64,000 nt of DNA from a virus. Made by a program: the position numbers and the translations under genes. Location: IMG/VR virus record IMGVR_UViG_3300007512_002660, positions 1 through 64,000 of that record. One strand, given 5' to 3'. Of this stretch, positions 23,490 to 31,035 are shown in pieces; the stretch's first letter is position 1, and each line of letters begins with the position of its first letter. Below the pieces are notes generated by a model. It made no database searches. It saw nothing but the letters and a program-made list of their open reading frames with translations, and had not been told where the DNA came from.

Positions 23490-24554
23490 ATGAAAATTAC
23501 AAGAAGACAACTGAGAAGGCTAGTTGAGGTTGAGGTCAAGCTGACGGATGAGGAGATGAACGCTGCAAGAGACGAGTTAATGCAGAAAGGTGGAACTTCA
23601 GACCCAGGAGACTTTGTTCAAGCTGTCAGGATGGCATCAGCTGATGATACTGACGAAGATCTTTCAGATGAAGAGCTTTTGAAAATAGTCACAGATCAAG
23701 TTGATGATATCGCTGTTCATCCAATGGGAGACATCATTGACACCGAAAAACTTAATGAGGGATCTTGGGTGGGTTCTCGGAGAAAACTACTCCAGATTAT
23801 TCAAGAAGAGCATGCTCGAATTGTGGAAGGCGACGTCGTCGGAATGTTCCCTCCGGGACAGACAGCGATTCTGCAAATTGCAAGGGCACTAGCTTCCCGT
23901 GCTGAGGAGATGCTTGATCTCGACGGCGCTGGTGATGATATTGAGGTTCGTGTCGAACCAAACCTCTTTCTTACTCCTTACATAGATTTTGACGGACATG
24001 GCCAAGAGGTTCCCTCTCTTGCAAATCACGTCTATACCAACTATGTATCAGGAAAAGCCGGAGACCAGGCAGACTCGCTTGATGATATTCTTACGAGAAT
24101 TAGTATTGACTATTTTGATGAACCCATTGAATACGCACTGGAGGCATTAGGTGATGACAGGTTCACAATGCCTGACACATATCACCAGGGTGATAAGTCG
24201 CAGATGATGAAGACAAAGGAGCTAGCATCTCAACAGGATCCCGAAGAGGTTGAGAAGATGGGCATGGACTTTGAGAGATTCTTGCAAGGTATTGATCCAG
24301 AGGACCTGAGTGAGCAGCATCAGCCTCGCAACAACAAGCTGAATCAAGTAAATATACTTTTAGATGATGCTCTCAAACTTGTCGGAACGAACAACAAAGA
24401 AGCTTCCAGGAAGGTCCGGTCTGCTTCTAAAATTATGGACGGCGAGGCGGACGAGGGTGCTGTTGAGCAAGTTTCTCGTCTCGGTGACAAGCAAACAATA
24501 GTTGATATGAAGAGAATGGTAAACTCTAAGGGGTTTTCGTTTGCGCCAGACTAA
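23490..24554 (+). CDS. Tagged multi-unit protein, predicted capsid cargo
   Basis: Tag MKITRRQLRRLVEVEVKL. At about residue 88 there is LNEGSW followed by a second degenerate tag (RKLLQIIQEEHARIVEGD), and at about residue 270 LSEQHQPRNNK, the same post-cleavage phrase found after N-terminal tags. Three predicted cut sites would divide the 354 aa chain into units of about 85, 180 and 80 aa. No enzyme domain is recognised. Confidence 0.8.
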   Translation: MKITRRQLRRLVEVEVKLTDEEMNAARDELMQKGGTSDPGDFVQAVRMASADDTDEDLSDEELLKIVTDQVDDIAVHPMGDIIDTEKLNEGSWVGSRRKLLQIIQEEHARIVEGDVVGMFPPGQTAILQIARALASRAEEMLDLDGAGDDIEVRVEPNLFLTPYIDFDGHGQEVPSLANHVYTNYVSGKAGDQADSLDDILTRISIDYFDEPIEYALEALGDDRFTMPDTYHQGDKSQMMKTKELASQQDPEEVEKMGMDFERFLQGIDPEDLSEQHQPRNNKLNQVNILLDDALKLVGTNNKEASRKVRSASKIMDGEADEGAVEQVSRLGDKQTIVDMKRMVNSKGFSFAPD

Positions 24555-24585
24555 GAAGCTTTTCTGAAATTAAGTAAGAATTATT

Positions 24586-24614
24586 ATGAACTCAATCGGG
24601 AGATGTGTTATAAT
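24586..24614 (+). promoter_or_regulatory. Early-type promoter, weaker -35, likely leaderless
   Basis: ATGAAC (24586-24591), 17 nt, TATAAT (24609-24614) preceded by TGTGT. The ATG of the methyltransferase-like gene is 5 nt after the -10 box. Confidence 0.6.
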
Positions 24615-24619
24615 AATTC

Positions 24620-25780
24620 ATGGATTTATTTACAGTTGCTGGCCACGGAACTAATACTCAGATTATTGAAAGACGACTGACTACATGTCAATATAGGCCC
24701 GAAGCTGTCTTCATGTCACCGGGAGTTCAATACGATTTTTGGGCTAAGTTCGATCCTAAAATTGAACCAGTTGTAGATTCTCCAGAGGGAAAGTTGATTC
24801 ATGTACCGACATTTATAAATCCCGGACAGCACCACGTGAATTCTGTTTTTGACCTGAGTGATACACTTTCGCTTAGAGGTTTTAGCAAAGATTTGCATCT
24901 TAGGGGTCTTAATTTTGGTCGAAATGGTAGACATTTTCATGCTATCCTATCATGTGCTGCGCTTAGAGAGTCTACAGGAGACTTGGTCAGGTGGTCAGTG
25001 GGAAGAAAAAATATTTTAGACGTGGGAAATGCAGGAGAAACATGGCTTTATCAGGCACTTAAACTTTCTGGACCTATGTTTGTGGAGAATTTAAACTATT
25101 ACACCCTTGATATCTGTGATGATGTAAAGTTAGCAAGAAACAGTACATCCCTAGAAGTTCCCGCTGATAGATGGCATCATTTCGCTCACGATGCTAGAAA
25201 GGTTGACGGGATAGACAAAAGACTTCTACCCGAAGAGGGGTTTGATGTCATTCACATTGCACAGGCTTCATGTGAACTTTTCACGGGTACTGACTATATT
25301 CAAACACTTGAAAAACTTTATAACTTACTTGCCCCCGGTGGCACAATAATATTTCCTGCTAAAAAATTAGAACTAGATACTTCGTGTGACCCCGAGAAGA
25401 GCAATGAAACATTATATAAAATGGGTGAAGGAGAGTTTAGAATTGGAGGAAATATTTCAGTTTTAACAGCTGAAACTGAAGACCTGATTGCTGAAAGAGG
25501 AACCATTAGTACTCGGGACTGGATTGCTTATAAGTTTTGGGTGCAATCCAACATACAATATTTCTATCAAAGCAACCGATCAGGAATTGATCTGTTTACG
25601 TATTGTAAAAGATATTTTGATGCAAGGGAGCCGCTGAGAATAGACTCGCTCTCGTTTTTCAATAACGTTAGAATTAGATCAGTTTCTATTCAGACTTCCG
25701 ACGTTCTGCTGACTCAAAATTATATTCCAACACTCACGAGTCGTGCCACTCTTACGGCGACAAAACCTTTCGATAAATAG
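24620..25780 (+). CDS. SAM-dependent methyltransferase-like protein
   Basis: Residues about 125-240 show a class I methyltransferase pattern: KNILDVGNAGETWLYQAL (motif I-like), YTLDICDDV (acidic end of strand 2), FDVIHIAQ and LYNLLAPGGTIIFPA (motif before strand 5). The Gly-rich loop is short, so SAM binding is likely but not certain. The 386 aa length leaves an N-terminal domain of about 120 aa of unknown type. No target motif such as DPPY is seen, so DNA methylation is not supported; sugar or protein targets are possible. Confidence 0.6.
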   Translation: MDLFTVAGHGTNTQIIERRLTTCQYRPEAVFMSPGVQYDFWAKFDPKIEPVVDSPEGKLIHVPTFINPGQHHVNSVFDLSDTLSLRGFSKDLHLRGLNFGRNGRHFHAILSCAALRESTGDLVRWSVGRKNILDVGNAGETWLYQALKLSGPMFVENLNYYTLDICDDVKLARNSTSLEVPADRWHHFAHDARKVDGIDKRLLPEEGFDVIHIAQASCELFTGTDYIQTLEKLYNLLAPGGTIIFPAKKLELDTSCDPEKSNETLYKMGEGEFRIGGNISVLTAETEDLIAERGTISTRDWIAYKFWVQSNIQYFYQSNRSGIDLFTYCKRYFDAREPLRIDSLSFFNNVRIRSVSIQTSDVLLTQNYIPTLTSRATLTATKPFDK

Positions 25781-25805
25781 AAGATCCGACATGCCTATTT
25801 AATAT

Positions 25806-26195
25806 GTGGCACGAAAAAGGCGACAACGTAGGCGTAAGAGGGAGCTGTGGAGCAAGAAGTCAGACTACACATGTCTTGACGGATCGATAGTCTCAATGGA
25901 TAGTACCTGGGAAGTTGCCTGTGCCAACCGTCTGGATGAACTTGGAATCCGATGGATAAGAAACCCATCTCTTAAGTTGAAGTACACCACGCGGGGCAGG
26001 AGACTCCGGAATTATATCCCAGACTTCTACCTGCCGGACCATGATGTCTACATCGAAGTCAAAGGGTATTGGACGGATTCGGCAAGACATAAGATGATGA
26101 GTGTGCAAGCACTGAATCCGGTAAAAATTATAATTCTCGAGAGCCTCGAAGAGATAGGAAGATTTGCCCCTGACCATCACGAAGATAAAGAATAA
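25806..26195 (+). CDS. PD-(D/E)XK nuclease-like protein
   Basis: GTG start. MARKRRQRRRKRELW is a very basic N-terminus. DSTWEVACANRLDELGI, then YIPDFYLPDHDVYIEVKGYW, gives the metal site D...E-x-K (PDFYL, IEVKG) seen in Vsr-like, T7 endonuclease I-like and phage recombination nucleases. The 129 aa length matches a single nuclease domain. It probably cleaves or repairs branched or mismatched DNA. Confidence 0.82.
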   Translation: MARKRRQRRRKRELWSKKSDYTCLDGSIVSMDSTWEVACANRLDELGIRWIRNPSLKLKYTTRGRRLRNYIPDFYLPDHDVYIEVKGYWTDSARHKMMSVQALNPVKIIILESLEEIGRFAPDHHEDKE

Positions 26196-26211
26196 AACAC
26201 ATCATTTCATA

Positions 26212-26220
26212 ATAGTTATA
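26212..26220 (+). promoter_or_regulatory. Candidate late promoter element
   Basis: ATAGTTATA, 19 nt before the tagged gene at 26240. It also overlaps a TATAAT (26217-26222) that lacks a matching -35. Confidence 0.4.
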
Positions 26221-26239
26221 ATATGGACCGGAGCCGCCA

Positions 26240-26518
26240 ATGAAAATAACACGCAGACAGCTAAGACAGATTATTAAAGAAGAAACTAGAAAACTATCAG
26301 AAGGGTGGGGTATAGATACTGGGATAGCGATTCCGAAACACGGCGTGACAATCGGTGATGTCCAGGACGAGGCTATGAGGCTTGATCAAGACCTTTATTT
26401 CATTAACGACCGTGGAAAAACATATAAGGTGATGTCAGATGGTAATCTCCAAGGTCTGCCCGGAGATGAGCTTCCATCAGGTGTTGATGATAGATTAGTA
26501 TATACAAGGAGATCATAA
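26240..26518 (+). CDS. Tagged protein, predicted capsid cargo
   Basis: Tag MKITRRQLRQIIKEETRKLSEGWG, with a cut predicted after LSE (residue 21). The 71 aa rest has TIGDVQDEAMRLDQDLYFIND and may be a small alpha/beta domain. The stop and next start overlap (TAATG). Confidence 0.8.
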   Translation: MKITRRQLRQIIKEETRKLSEGWGIDTGIAIPKHGVTIGDVQDEAMRLDQDLYFINDRGKTYKVMSDGNLQGLPGDELPSGVDDRLVYTRRS

Positions 26519-27129
26519 TGAAAATCACGCGCAGACAGCTAAGGCAGATCATTAAGGAAGCTGGCGGGTATCGTGATTATTCTGATGATGAAGTTGAATA
26601 TACCTCGCGTGCCGGAACATTATATGACGAGCTCCCTGGCTTAGGCCCGAGAGACGATCATCTTGAAAACATAAGTTCGCAAGACATGGCTGACGCAAAA
26701 AGACATGCGGGTGATGACCCAAAGGCACAAGCAGATTATCTCGACATCAGTGTTGAAGATTGGAATCGAATTCGCCAAGAGACAGATGATTGGTACGAAG
26801 AGAGACACATTCTTGATCAGATGGAGATGGTTGATGACAAATTTATTGACTGGTCCAGAGACTTAGCAAAAGCTTTGAAGTATAGAAGCGTTGAAGATAT
26901 GCCTGCCGATATGACAAGTGATTCTTACGGAGGACCCTATGATGCTTGGGACAGAGGTGTAAGTCCTGCAGACTATGCAGCGAGTGCTTATTCTCCAGGG
27001 CTAGATAAGACTTCTTCGGGCGGGAGGCACCCGCTCGACGTCGACGGAGACGGAAAGCTGACAATATCTGAAATGAAGATCACGCGTAGACAGCTAAGAA
27101 GAATCATAAGAGAGGCTGCTGAGATATAA
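26518..27129 (+). CDS. Tagged protein ending in EF-hand plus second tag
   Basis: Tag MKITRRQLRQIIKEAGGY. The end of the protein has HPLDVDGDGKLTISE (EF-hand loop), then at residue 186 a full second tag, MKITRRQLRRIIREAAEI, and a stop. The second tag carries no cargo, as if a fused partner had been lost or the C-terminal tag itself is used. Compare 15599-16303, where the same linker joins two units. Confidence 0.8.
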   Translation: MKITRRQLRQIIKEAGGYRDYSDDEVEYTSRAGTLYDELPGLGPRDDHLENISSQDMADAKRHAGDDPKAQADYLDISVEDWNRIRQETDDWYEERHILDQMEMVDDKFIDWSRDLAKALKYRSVEDMPADMTSDSYGGPYDAWDRGVSPADYAASAYSPGLDKTSSGGRHPLDVDGDGKLTISEMKITRRQLRRIIREAAEI

Positions 27130-27155
27130 ATCGAGCGCCCGGGCACGAGACACGC

Positions 27156-27184
27156 GTGTAGTCAAGAGCAGACTGTGGTACAAT
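27156..27184 (+). promoter_or_regulatory. Early-type promoter
   Basis: GTGTAG (27156-27161), 17 nt, TACAAT (27179-27184) preceded by CTGTGG. Confidence 0.85.
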
Positions 27185-27210
27185 AGAAACATCCAAGGAG
27201 GATGTAAACT

Positions 27211-27498
27211 ATGTCACTATCAGTTAATCAACAAATGCAAAATGCTAAGCTGCTCACTCTTGGCGAGCTGCTGGAACTCAATCAATTTATCGTGGAGCAA
27301 ATTAAGCAAGGGAGAGCAGAACAGGCACGCCAAATGAAACGAATGCTTTCTGTCGGAAGCAAGGTCTCGTTCGAAAACAATGACAGTAAGGTCGTTCAAG
27401 GTGAGGTCATCAAGATCATGAGGAAGTTCGCCCGGGTTAAGATCGGATCGGATACATGGCGAGTCCCGCTCAATCTTCTGACACTGGAGATGTCGTAA
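27211..27498 (+). CDS. Small protein with helical N-terminus and SH3-like C-terminus
   Basis: The 95 aa protein has a helix (LLTLGELLELNQFIVEQIKQ), then SVGSKVSFENNDSKVVQGEVIKIMRKFARVKIG, a small barrel-like domain. This layout is common in marine phage proteins of unknown function. A CCAAGGAGG site precedes the ATG. It is the first gene after the promoter at 27156. Confidence 0.75.
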   Translation: MSLSVNQQMQNAKLLTLGELLELNQFIVEQIKQGRAEQARQMKRMLSVGSKVSFENNDSKVVQGEVIKIMRKFARVKIGSDTWRVPLNLLTLEMS

Positions 27499-27737
27499 TG
27501 AATCTAGTAACAGTACTCTTCGTAAACGGGATCGTAAGCTCGGTCAGCGGGCAGTCGGTAACAGTCCAGATGGATGCGAAACCCGAATGTGATCCCGTCG
27601 TCCTGGTGATGCCACTCGCCTCCTTTCCGTGTGACATCGGTGAGGGATCTACTTTTCATCTCATGAAACTAGAAGAGGATTCTGAGACGATCGTTGTTTG
27701 TGGAAACTTCAACCAGTCAATCAAGGAAAGGAGGTAG
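27498..27737 (+). CDS. Small hypothetical protein, paralogue of 3468-3695
   Basis: ATG 27498 shares its A with the previous TAA. PLASFPCDIGEGSTFHLMKLEED matches the 3468 gene product in spacing. It is 79 aa of mainly beta pattern. The function is unknown. Confidence 0.7.
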   Translation: MNLVTVLFVNGIVSSVSGQSVTVQMDAKPECDPVVLVMPLASFPCDIGEGSTFHLMKLEEDSETIVVCGNFNQSIKERR

Positions 27738-27739
27738 AC

Positions 27740-27892
27740 ATGGATGATATCGAATATCCATTTACTTTGAGTTATACCAAGCCTGATGGTGAGAAGATCA
27801 GTGTGGAAATCCACAATGACGGACAAGCCGAGGACGAGTATCACAATATGTGGTGGTTCTGCGGATATGACGTCAAATTTAGTGTGGACTGA
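27740..27892 (+). CDS. Small acidic hypothetical protein
   Basis: ATG 27740 follows AAAGGAGG and gives a 50 aa protein with FTLSYTKPDGEKISVEIHNDG and WWFCGYDVKF. It lies 3 nt before the exonuclease gene and is probably co-transcribed. Confidence 0.7.
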   Translation: MDDIEYPFTLSYTKPDGEKISVEIHNDGQAEDEYHNMWWFCGYDVKFSVD

Positions 27893-27895
27893 TAG

Positions 27896-28717
27896 ATGAA
27901 AGTAGTATTATTTGATGCAATGAATCTGATACACAGGTCACGAAATGGTTTTCACAAAGGTGATCACCCACTAACATATCAGTTTTTTAGATCATTCAAG
28001 CCCCTCCTAGAGAAGCTTCAGCCTGACCTGGCTTACTTTGTCTTAGAGGGCAGACCTAAGAGTCGAACTGAGGCATATACAGACTATAAGTCTAATCGGC
28101 CATCACTACCCGATTCGTTTTGGCGGCAGCAAGGAGAGATTCTAAGCATCATGCAAAATCTACCTGTCGTCCAGATCAGACATCCTGATCATGAGTGTGA
28201 TGATGTTATCGCCAATCTTGCGAAGCATCACACAGAGTCAGGGAATAGTGTTGTCATTGTGTCAGGTGATTCTGACTTCATTCAGGTGTTTGACTCAATG
28301 GATCGTGAGCTCGTTGATATTTATCACCCAATTAAAAAGACGTTTGTCGAAAAACCTAACTACACCTATCTCGACTGGAAAGCACTCCGGGGAGATGTAA
28401 GTGACAACATTCCTGGAATCAAGGGGGTGGGAGATAAGACGGCGACTAAGCTCATCAATAATCCTGACCTGTTGAGTGAGACACTATCCAATCCCGAGAA
28501 GCGTGAGATATTTGAAAGGAATAAGTCACTCATTGCTTTTCACTGGTTCGAAGATCTAAGTGATGACTTAAGAAATGAAGGTGCTGAGATCTTCTATCCT
28601 GTGCCCTCTATGAAAAATGTCATGGAATCGTTTGATCAGATGGGATTCAAGACCATGCTGACAGACAAGTACTGGCCGAAGTTTGAAGGTGCTTTTCACT
28701 CTCTGCTTACTGACTGA
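27896..28717 (+). CDS. 5'-3' exonuclease (FEN / Pol I N-terminal-like)
   Basis: The 273 aa protein has the conserved acidic clusters of the 5' nuclease family: LFDAMNLIHR at the start, YFVLEGRPKSRTEAYTDYKSNR, HECDDVIANLA, VIVSGDSDFIQV, and the helix-hairpin-helix GDVSDNIPGIKGVGDKTATKLI (about residues 163-185). Such enzymes remove RNA primers and flaps in lagging-strand synthesis, as T4 RNase H and T5 exonuclease do. It is in the operon from promoter 27156 and ends in an intergenic repeat. Confidence 0.95.
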   Translation: MKVVLFDAMNLIHRSRNGFHKGDHPLTYQFFRSFKPLLEKLQPDLAYFVLEGRPKSRTEAYTDYKSNRPSLPDSFWRQQGEILSIMQNLPVVQIRHPDHECDDVIANLAKHHTESGNSVVIVSGDSDFIQVFDSMDRELVDIYHPIKKTFVEKPNYTYLDWKALRGDVSDNIPGIKGVGDKTATKLINNPDLLSETLSNPEKREIFERNKSLIAFHWFEDLSDDLRNEGAEIFYPVPSMKNVMESFDQMGFKTMLTDKYWPKFEGAFHSLLTD

Positions 28718-28755
28718 TCCAGCACCCAGCATCTCGTGCGCTACTAATAATAAAA
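28715..28755 (+). repeat. 41 bp intergenic repeat, copy 1
   Basis: It starts at the TGA stop of the exonuclease gene (TGATCCAG..CACCCAGCATC..CGCTACTAATAATAAAA). It differs from 29455-29495 at about 3 of 41 positions. Confidence 0.85.
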
Positions 28756-28770
28756 TAATAGAGTAGCTTA

Positions 28771-28779
28771 ATAGTTATA
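28771..28779 (+). promoter_or_regulatory. Candidate late promoter element
   Basis: ATAGTTATA, 27 nt before the tagged gene at 28807; AGGAGC and AAGGGAGAG follow. Confidence 0.4.
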
Positions 28780-28806
28780 TAGGAGCTGCAAGGGAGAGCA
28801 CAAGAC

Positions 28807-29457
28807 ATGCGCATTACTCGTAAACAACTGAGAAGAATCGTACAAGAAGAGATCTTGAGAGAGCAACAGTACCAACCTAGACCACCCAGCCTCGGTCGCG
28901 CCGGAGATTCCCGACCCTTAGACCCCTCAGATGTGGAGGCAGGTGATGAGCTTCTTGACGTTCAGTTTAATATTCCAAACCGAGGGGGAAATCCCAGGAT
29001 GTTCACTGCCACTGCTAGCGGCGTCGATGCCCCGGGAGGTTTTGCCTATGTCTATGCAAAGCCAGTAAAGATACGCAGTGATCATCTCACTAAAAGCTAC
29101 GACCCAGAAGAAGAGACCGGGGGACTTCGTCGGATAGTGCCAGCTGTAGGAGTGAGCGAGGACGATATTGAGATTGAAATAACTAGCTTTGAATGTGTTG
29201 ATCCCGCAGCAGGAACATACAGGATTAGCTGCGATTATGCATATGACGTCACTCTTGCCGGCCAAGATGCTGCGTCAGGTGATGGTACGACCACCACCAC
29301 ATTGTCCTGGGCTGAGATGCAGGCTTTAGCCACAGCACTTAAGAGGGGTGAGCAGTTTGGAAAATATGAACCCCCTGCCCCGCACAATCAGCATATAGGC
29401 ATCAAGATATGCGTAACAGCTGGCACACCTAGATGGATATCCATCCGAGAGACCTGA
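28807..29457 (+). CDS. Tagged protein, predicted capsid cargo
   Basis: Tag MRITRKQLRRIVQEEILREQQYQPRP, with a cut predicted after LRE. The body has VDPAAGTYRISCDYAYDVTLAG and FGKYEPPAPHNQHIGIKICVTAG, suggesting a beta-rich domain. It lies between two copies of the 41 bp repeat, the second starting at its own stop codon, which suggests it could move as a unit. The function is unknown. Confidence 0.78.
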   Translation: MRITRKQLRRIVQEEILREQQYQPRPPSLGRAGDSRPLDPSDVEAGDELLDVQFNIPNRGGNPRMFTATASGVDAPGGFAYVYAKPVKIRSDHLTKSYDPEEETGGLRRIVPAVGVSEDDIEIEITSFECVDPAAGTYRISCDYAYDVTLAGQDAASGDGTTTTTLSWAEMQALATALKRGEQFGKYEPPAPHNQHIGIKICVTAGTPRWISIRET

Positions 29458-29495
29458 TCCAGGACCCAGCATCTCACCCGCTACTAATAATAAAA
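29455..29495 (+). repeat. 41 bp intergenic repeat, copy 2
   Basis: It again starts exactly at a TGA stop codon. A shorter relative (TGATCGAG..GCCCAGCATC) is at 30973-30991. Confidence 0.85.
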
Positions 29496-29597
29496 GCTCT
29501 AAGAGTAGATCAAGGGCGTAAGGAACAGAGAGCCGCTAAACCTCTCAGAGAATCATCAATCACCCACACATACGTTACCACCCCTAAGAGAGCGCGC

Positions 29598-29626
29598 GTG
29601 TAATCAGGAGCTGACCGTGGTACAAT
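29598..29626 (+). promoter_or_regulatory. Early-type promoter of the VGDLV array
   Basis: GTGTAA (29598-29603), 17 nt, TACAAT (29621-29626). The first array gene starts 22 nt later after a TAAGGAGG site. Confidence 0.85.
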
Positions 29627-29647
29627 AGATCTATAAGGAGGTTCTCA

Positions 29648-29830
29648 ATGAAAGCCGGTGATTTGGTGAGAATGAGAGGCACGCTTGAGTGGAATGGTCA
29701 GGTTGGGCTAATCACTAAGGTTCCTAGAACTCAGTGGGGCATGTGGGTTGTTATGCTTGCTTCCGGTGATGACACTTTTGTTGCGACCGGTCGTAAAGAG
29801 TGCATGGAGGTAATCAGTGAAAGTCGGTGA
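29648..29830 (+). CDS. VGDLV array gene 1
   Basis: MKAGDLVRMRGTLEW, then GQVGLITKV and WVVMLASGD, ending EVISESR. The last 14 nt (GTGAAAGTCGGTGA) are also the start of gene 2, so the C-terminal ESR and the next MKVG are read from the same bases in two frames. This is the only array gene with a strong ribosome-binding site; the others depend on coupling. Confidence 0.85.
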   Translation: MKAGDLVRMRGTLEWNGQVGLITKVPRTQWGMWVVMLASGDDTFVATGRKECMEVISESR

Positions 29831-30041
29831 TTTGGTAATCAGGAAGATCCCTGAGCGTGGCACCAGCCGTAGGGCATCAGCCCTTAGCCAACGCCGGGAG
29901 CTGGGCCATGGCCTTATTTTAACGAAGCAAATGGGGGGAAGTAATCCTGTCCACCCATGTGTTACAGTCTATTATCCGTTGACTGGTGAAATGTATGATA
30001 TCGCAGAGTCGCTCATGGAGGTAATCAGTGAAAGTCGGTGA
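29817..30041 (+). CDS. VGDLV array gene 2
   Basis: GTG start; MKVGDLVIRKIPERG, with a long loop rich in Arg and Ser, then CVTVYYPLTGEMYDI and EVISESR. It has 14 nt overlaps at both ends. Confidence 0.8.
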   Translation: MKVGDLVIRKIPERGTSRRASALSQRRELGHGLILTKQMGGSNPVHPCVTVYYPLTGEMYDIAESLMEVISESR

Positions 30042-30231
30042 TCTGGTCGCACTTAGATTATGTCAACAAGCAGGTACGATTGGAATGATTACAATGCTAA
30101 CCAAGCCATCTCATCTTGCTAGGACTAAGCCTGAGCTCCGACTATACTGGGTTTTGACTGATTTGGGTAACCAATGCTTCACGGGTAGTCAGTTGATAAG
30201 ACATGTCTGGATGGAAAATGAAACTCGGTGA
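30028..30231 (+). CDS. VGDLV array gene 3
   Basis: GTG start; MKVGDLVALRLCQQAGTIGMITML, then LRLYWVLTDLGNQCF, ending MENETR. It has 14 nt overlaps at both ends. Confidence 0.8.
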   Translation: MKVGDLVALRLCQQAGTIGMITMLTKPSHLARTKPELRLYWVLTDLGNQCFTGSQLIRHVWMENETR

Positions 30232-30397
30232 TTTGATATATGATTCTCACTTCAAAGAACACGGTGTGGTGGTCGAAGCTAAACCCTGCGAGATTGGGCA
30301 AGGTGAGTGGTGTGCGATCCTTTATGCAGACGGTGAGCTAGTAGAGGGCATTCGGTCATGGGAAGAAACAGTTGAGGTGGTTAATGAAAGTCGGTGA
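30218..30397 (+). CDS. VGDLV array gene 4
   Basis: ATG 30218 (MKLGDLIYDSHFKEHGVVVEA) was chosen over ATG 30203 because it aligns with the family and gives the invariant 14 nt overlap. It ends EVVNESR. Confidence 0.8.
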   Translation: MKLGDLIYDSHFKEHGVVVEAKPCEIGQGEWCAILYADGELVEGIRSWEETVEVVNESR

Positions 30398-30581
30398 TCT
30401 CGTCCAGGTAGTGCAATCGGAATCGTGCACACTTCACACACCATTTGAAGGACAAGTAGGCGTAATCATTAATGTCTGTCTAGCTAAGTCTAAAGAACAG
30501 GATAGGTTTGTAGTACTAACAAGGAACTGTACTCTAATATTCGGACCAAGTTACCTCGAGGTTATACATGAAAGTCGGTGA
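30384..30581 (+). CDS. VGDLV array gene 5
   Basis: ATG 30384; MKVGDLVQVVQSES, then GQVGVIINVCLA and FVVLTRNC, ending EVIHESR. It has 14 nt overlaps at both ends. Confidence 0.8.
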   Translation: MKVGDLVQVVQSESCTLHTPFEGQVGVIINVCLAKSKEQDRFVVLTRNCTLIFGPSYLEVIHESR

Positions 30582-30756
30582 TCTGGTAAAGAATCTAAAC
30601 TCGGAATCGATGATGCATGGCGTTGTTGTGGACTTTGAGTTGCGGAGGGCGGGCGGCGGACTTTACTCTGTGAGAATGCCTGTGGTGTTGTGGGCAGATA
30701 AAAGGTGCAGTCCAATTATGCCAGATATGGTGGAGAAAGCAAATGAAAGTCGGTGA
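30568..30756 (+). CDS. VGDLV array gene 6
   Basis: MKVGDLVKNLNSESMMHGVVVDF, then MPVVLWADKRCS, ending KANESR. It has 14 nt overlaps at both ends. Confidence 0.8.
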   Translation: MKVGDLVKNLNSESMMHGVVVDFELRRAGGGLYSVRMPVVLWADKRCSPIMPDMVEKANESR

Positions 30757-30964
30757 TCTAGTTTTGTTTCCATGCGACTGGGAGCGCTATCAAAAAAGAA
30801 TTGGAGTTTTGGTAGAGATTAGAGATAATCCAGCCGATTTAAATAATATTTTTATGCAGAGGCAAGGGCACTCGCCGCGAAAAATTGCTGACATTTTGTA
30901 TAAAGGAAAAATGACTGGGTGCTGGGTGTCACATTTGGAAGAGGTGGCCAGTGAAAGTCGGTGA
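30743..30964 (+). CDS. VGDLV array gene 7
   Basis: MKVGDLVLFPCDWERYQKRIGVLVEI, ending EVASESR. Its last 14 nt still encode the start of another array gene, but that gene stops after five codons. Confidence 0.8.
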   Translation: MKVGDLVLFPCDWERYQKRIGVLVEIRDNPADLNNIFMQRQGHSPRKIADILYKGKMTGCWVSHLEEVASESR

Positions 30965-30968
30965 TTAG
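30951..30968 (+). pseudogene. Vestigial VGDLV array gene
   Basis: GTG AAA GTC GGT GAT is followed directly by TAG, so the eighth cassette reads VKVGD and stops. It looks like the remains of a cassette whose body was deleted, leaving the junction. Confidence 0.65.
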
Positions 30969-31035
30969 TGACTGATCGAGCGCCCAGCATCGAGCGCCCA
31001 GCGAATCGTAGCAGCGAGCCCGGGACAAGACAGTC

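Noticed and set aside
24620-25780. DNA methyltransferase of a restriction system
   Set aside because: The Rossmann pattern is present, but there is no DPPY or PC motif and no restriction gene nearby; only a general methyltransferase call is supported.
29817-30964. CRISPR-like array explanation for the regular junction repeat
   Set aside because: The 14 nt repeats are separated by about 170-210 nt of coding sequence and are explained by gene overlaps.
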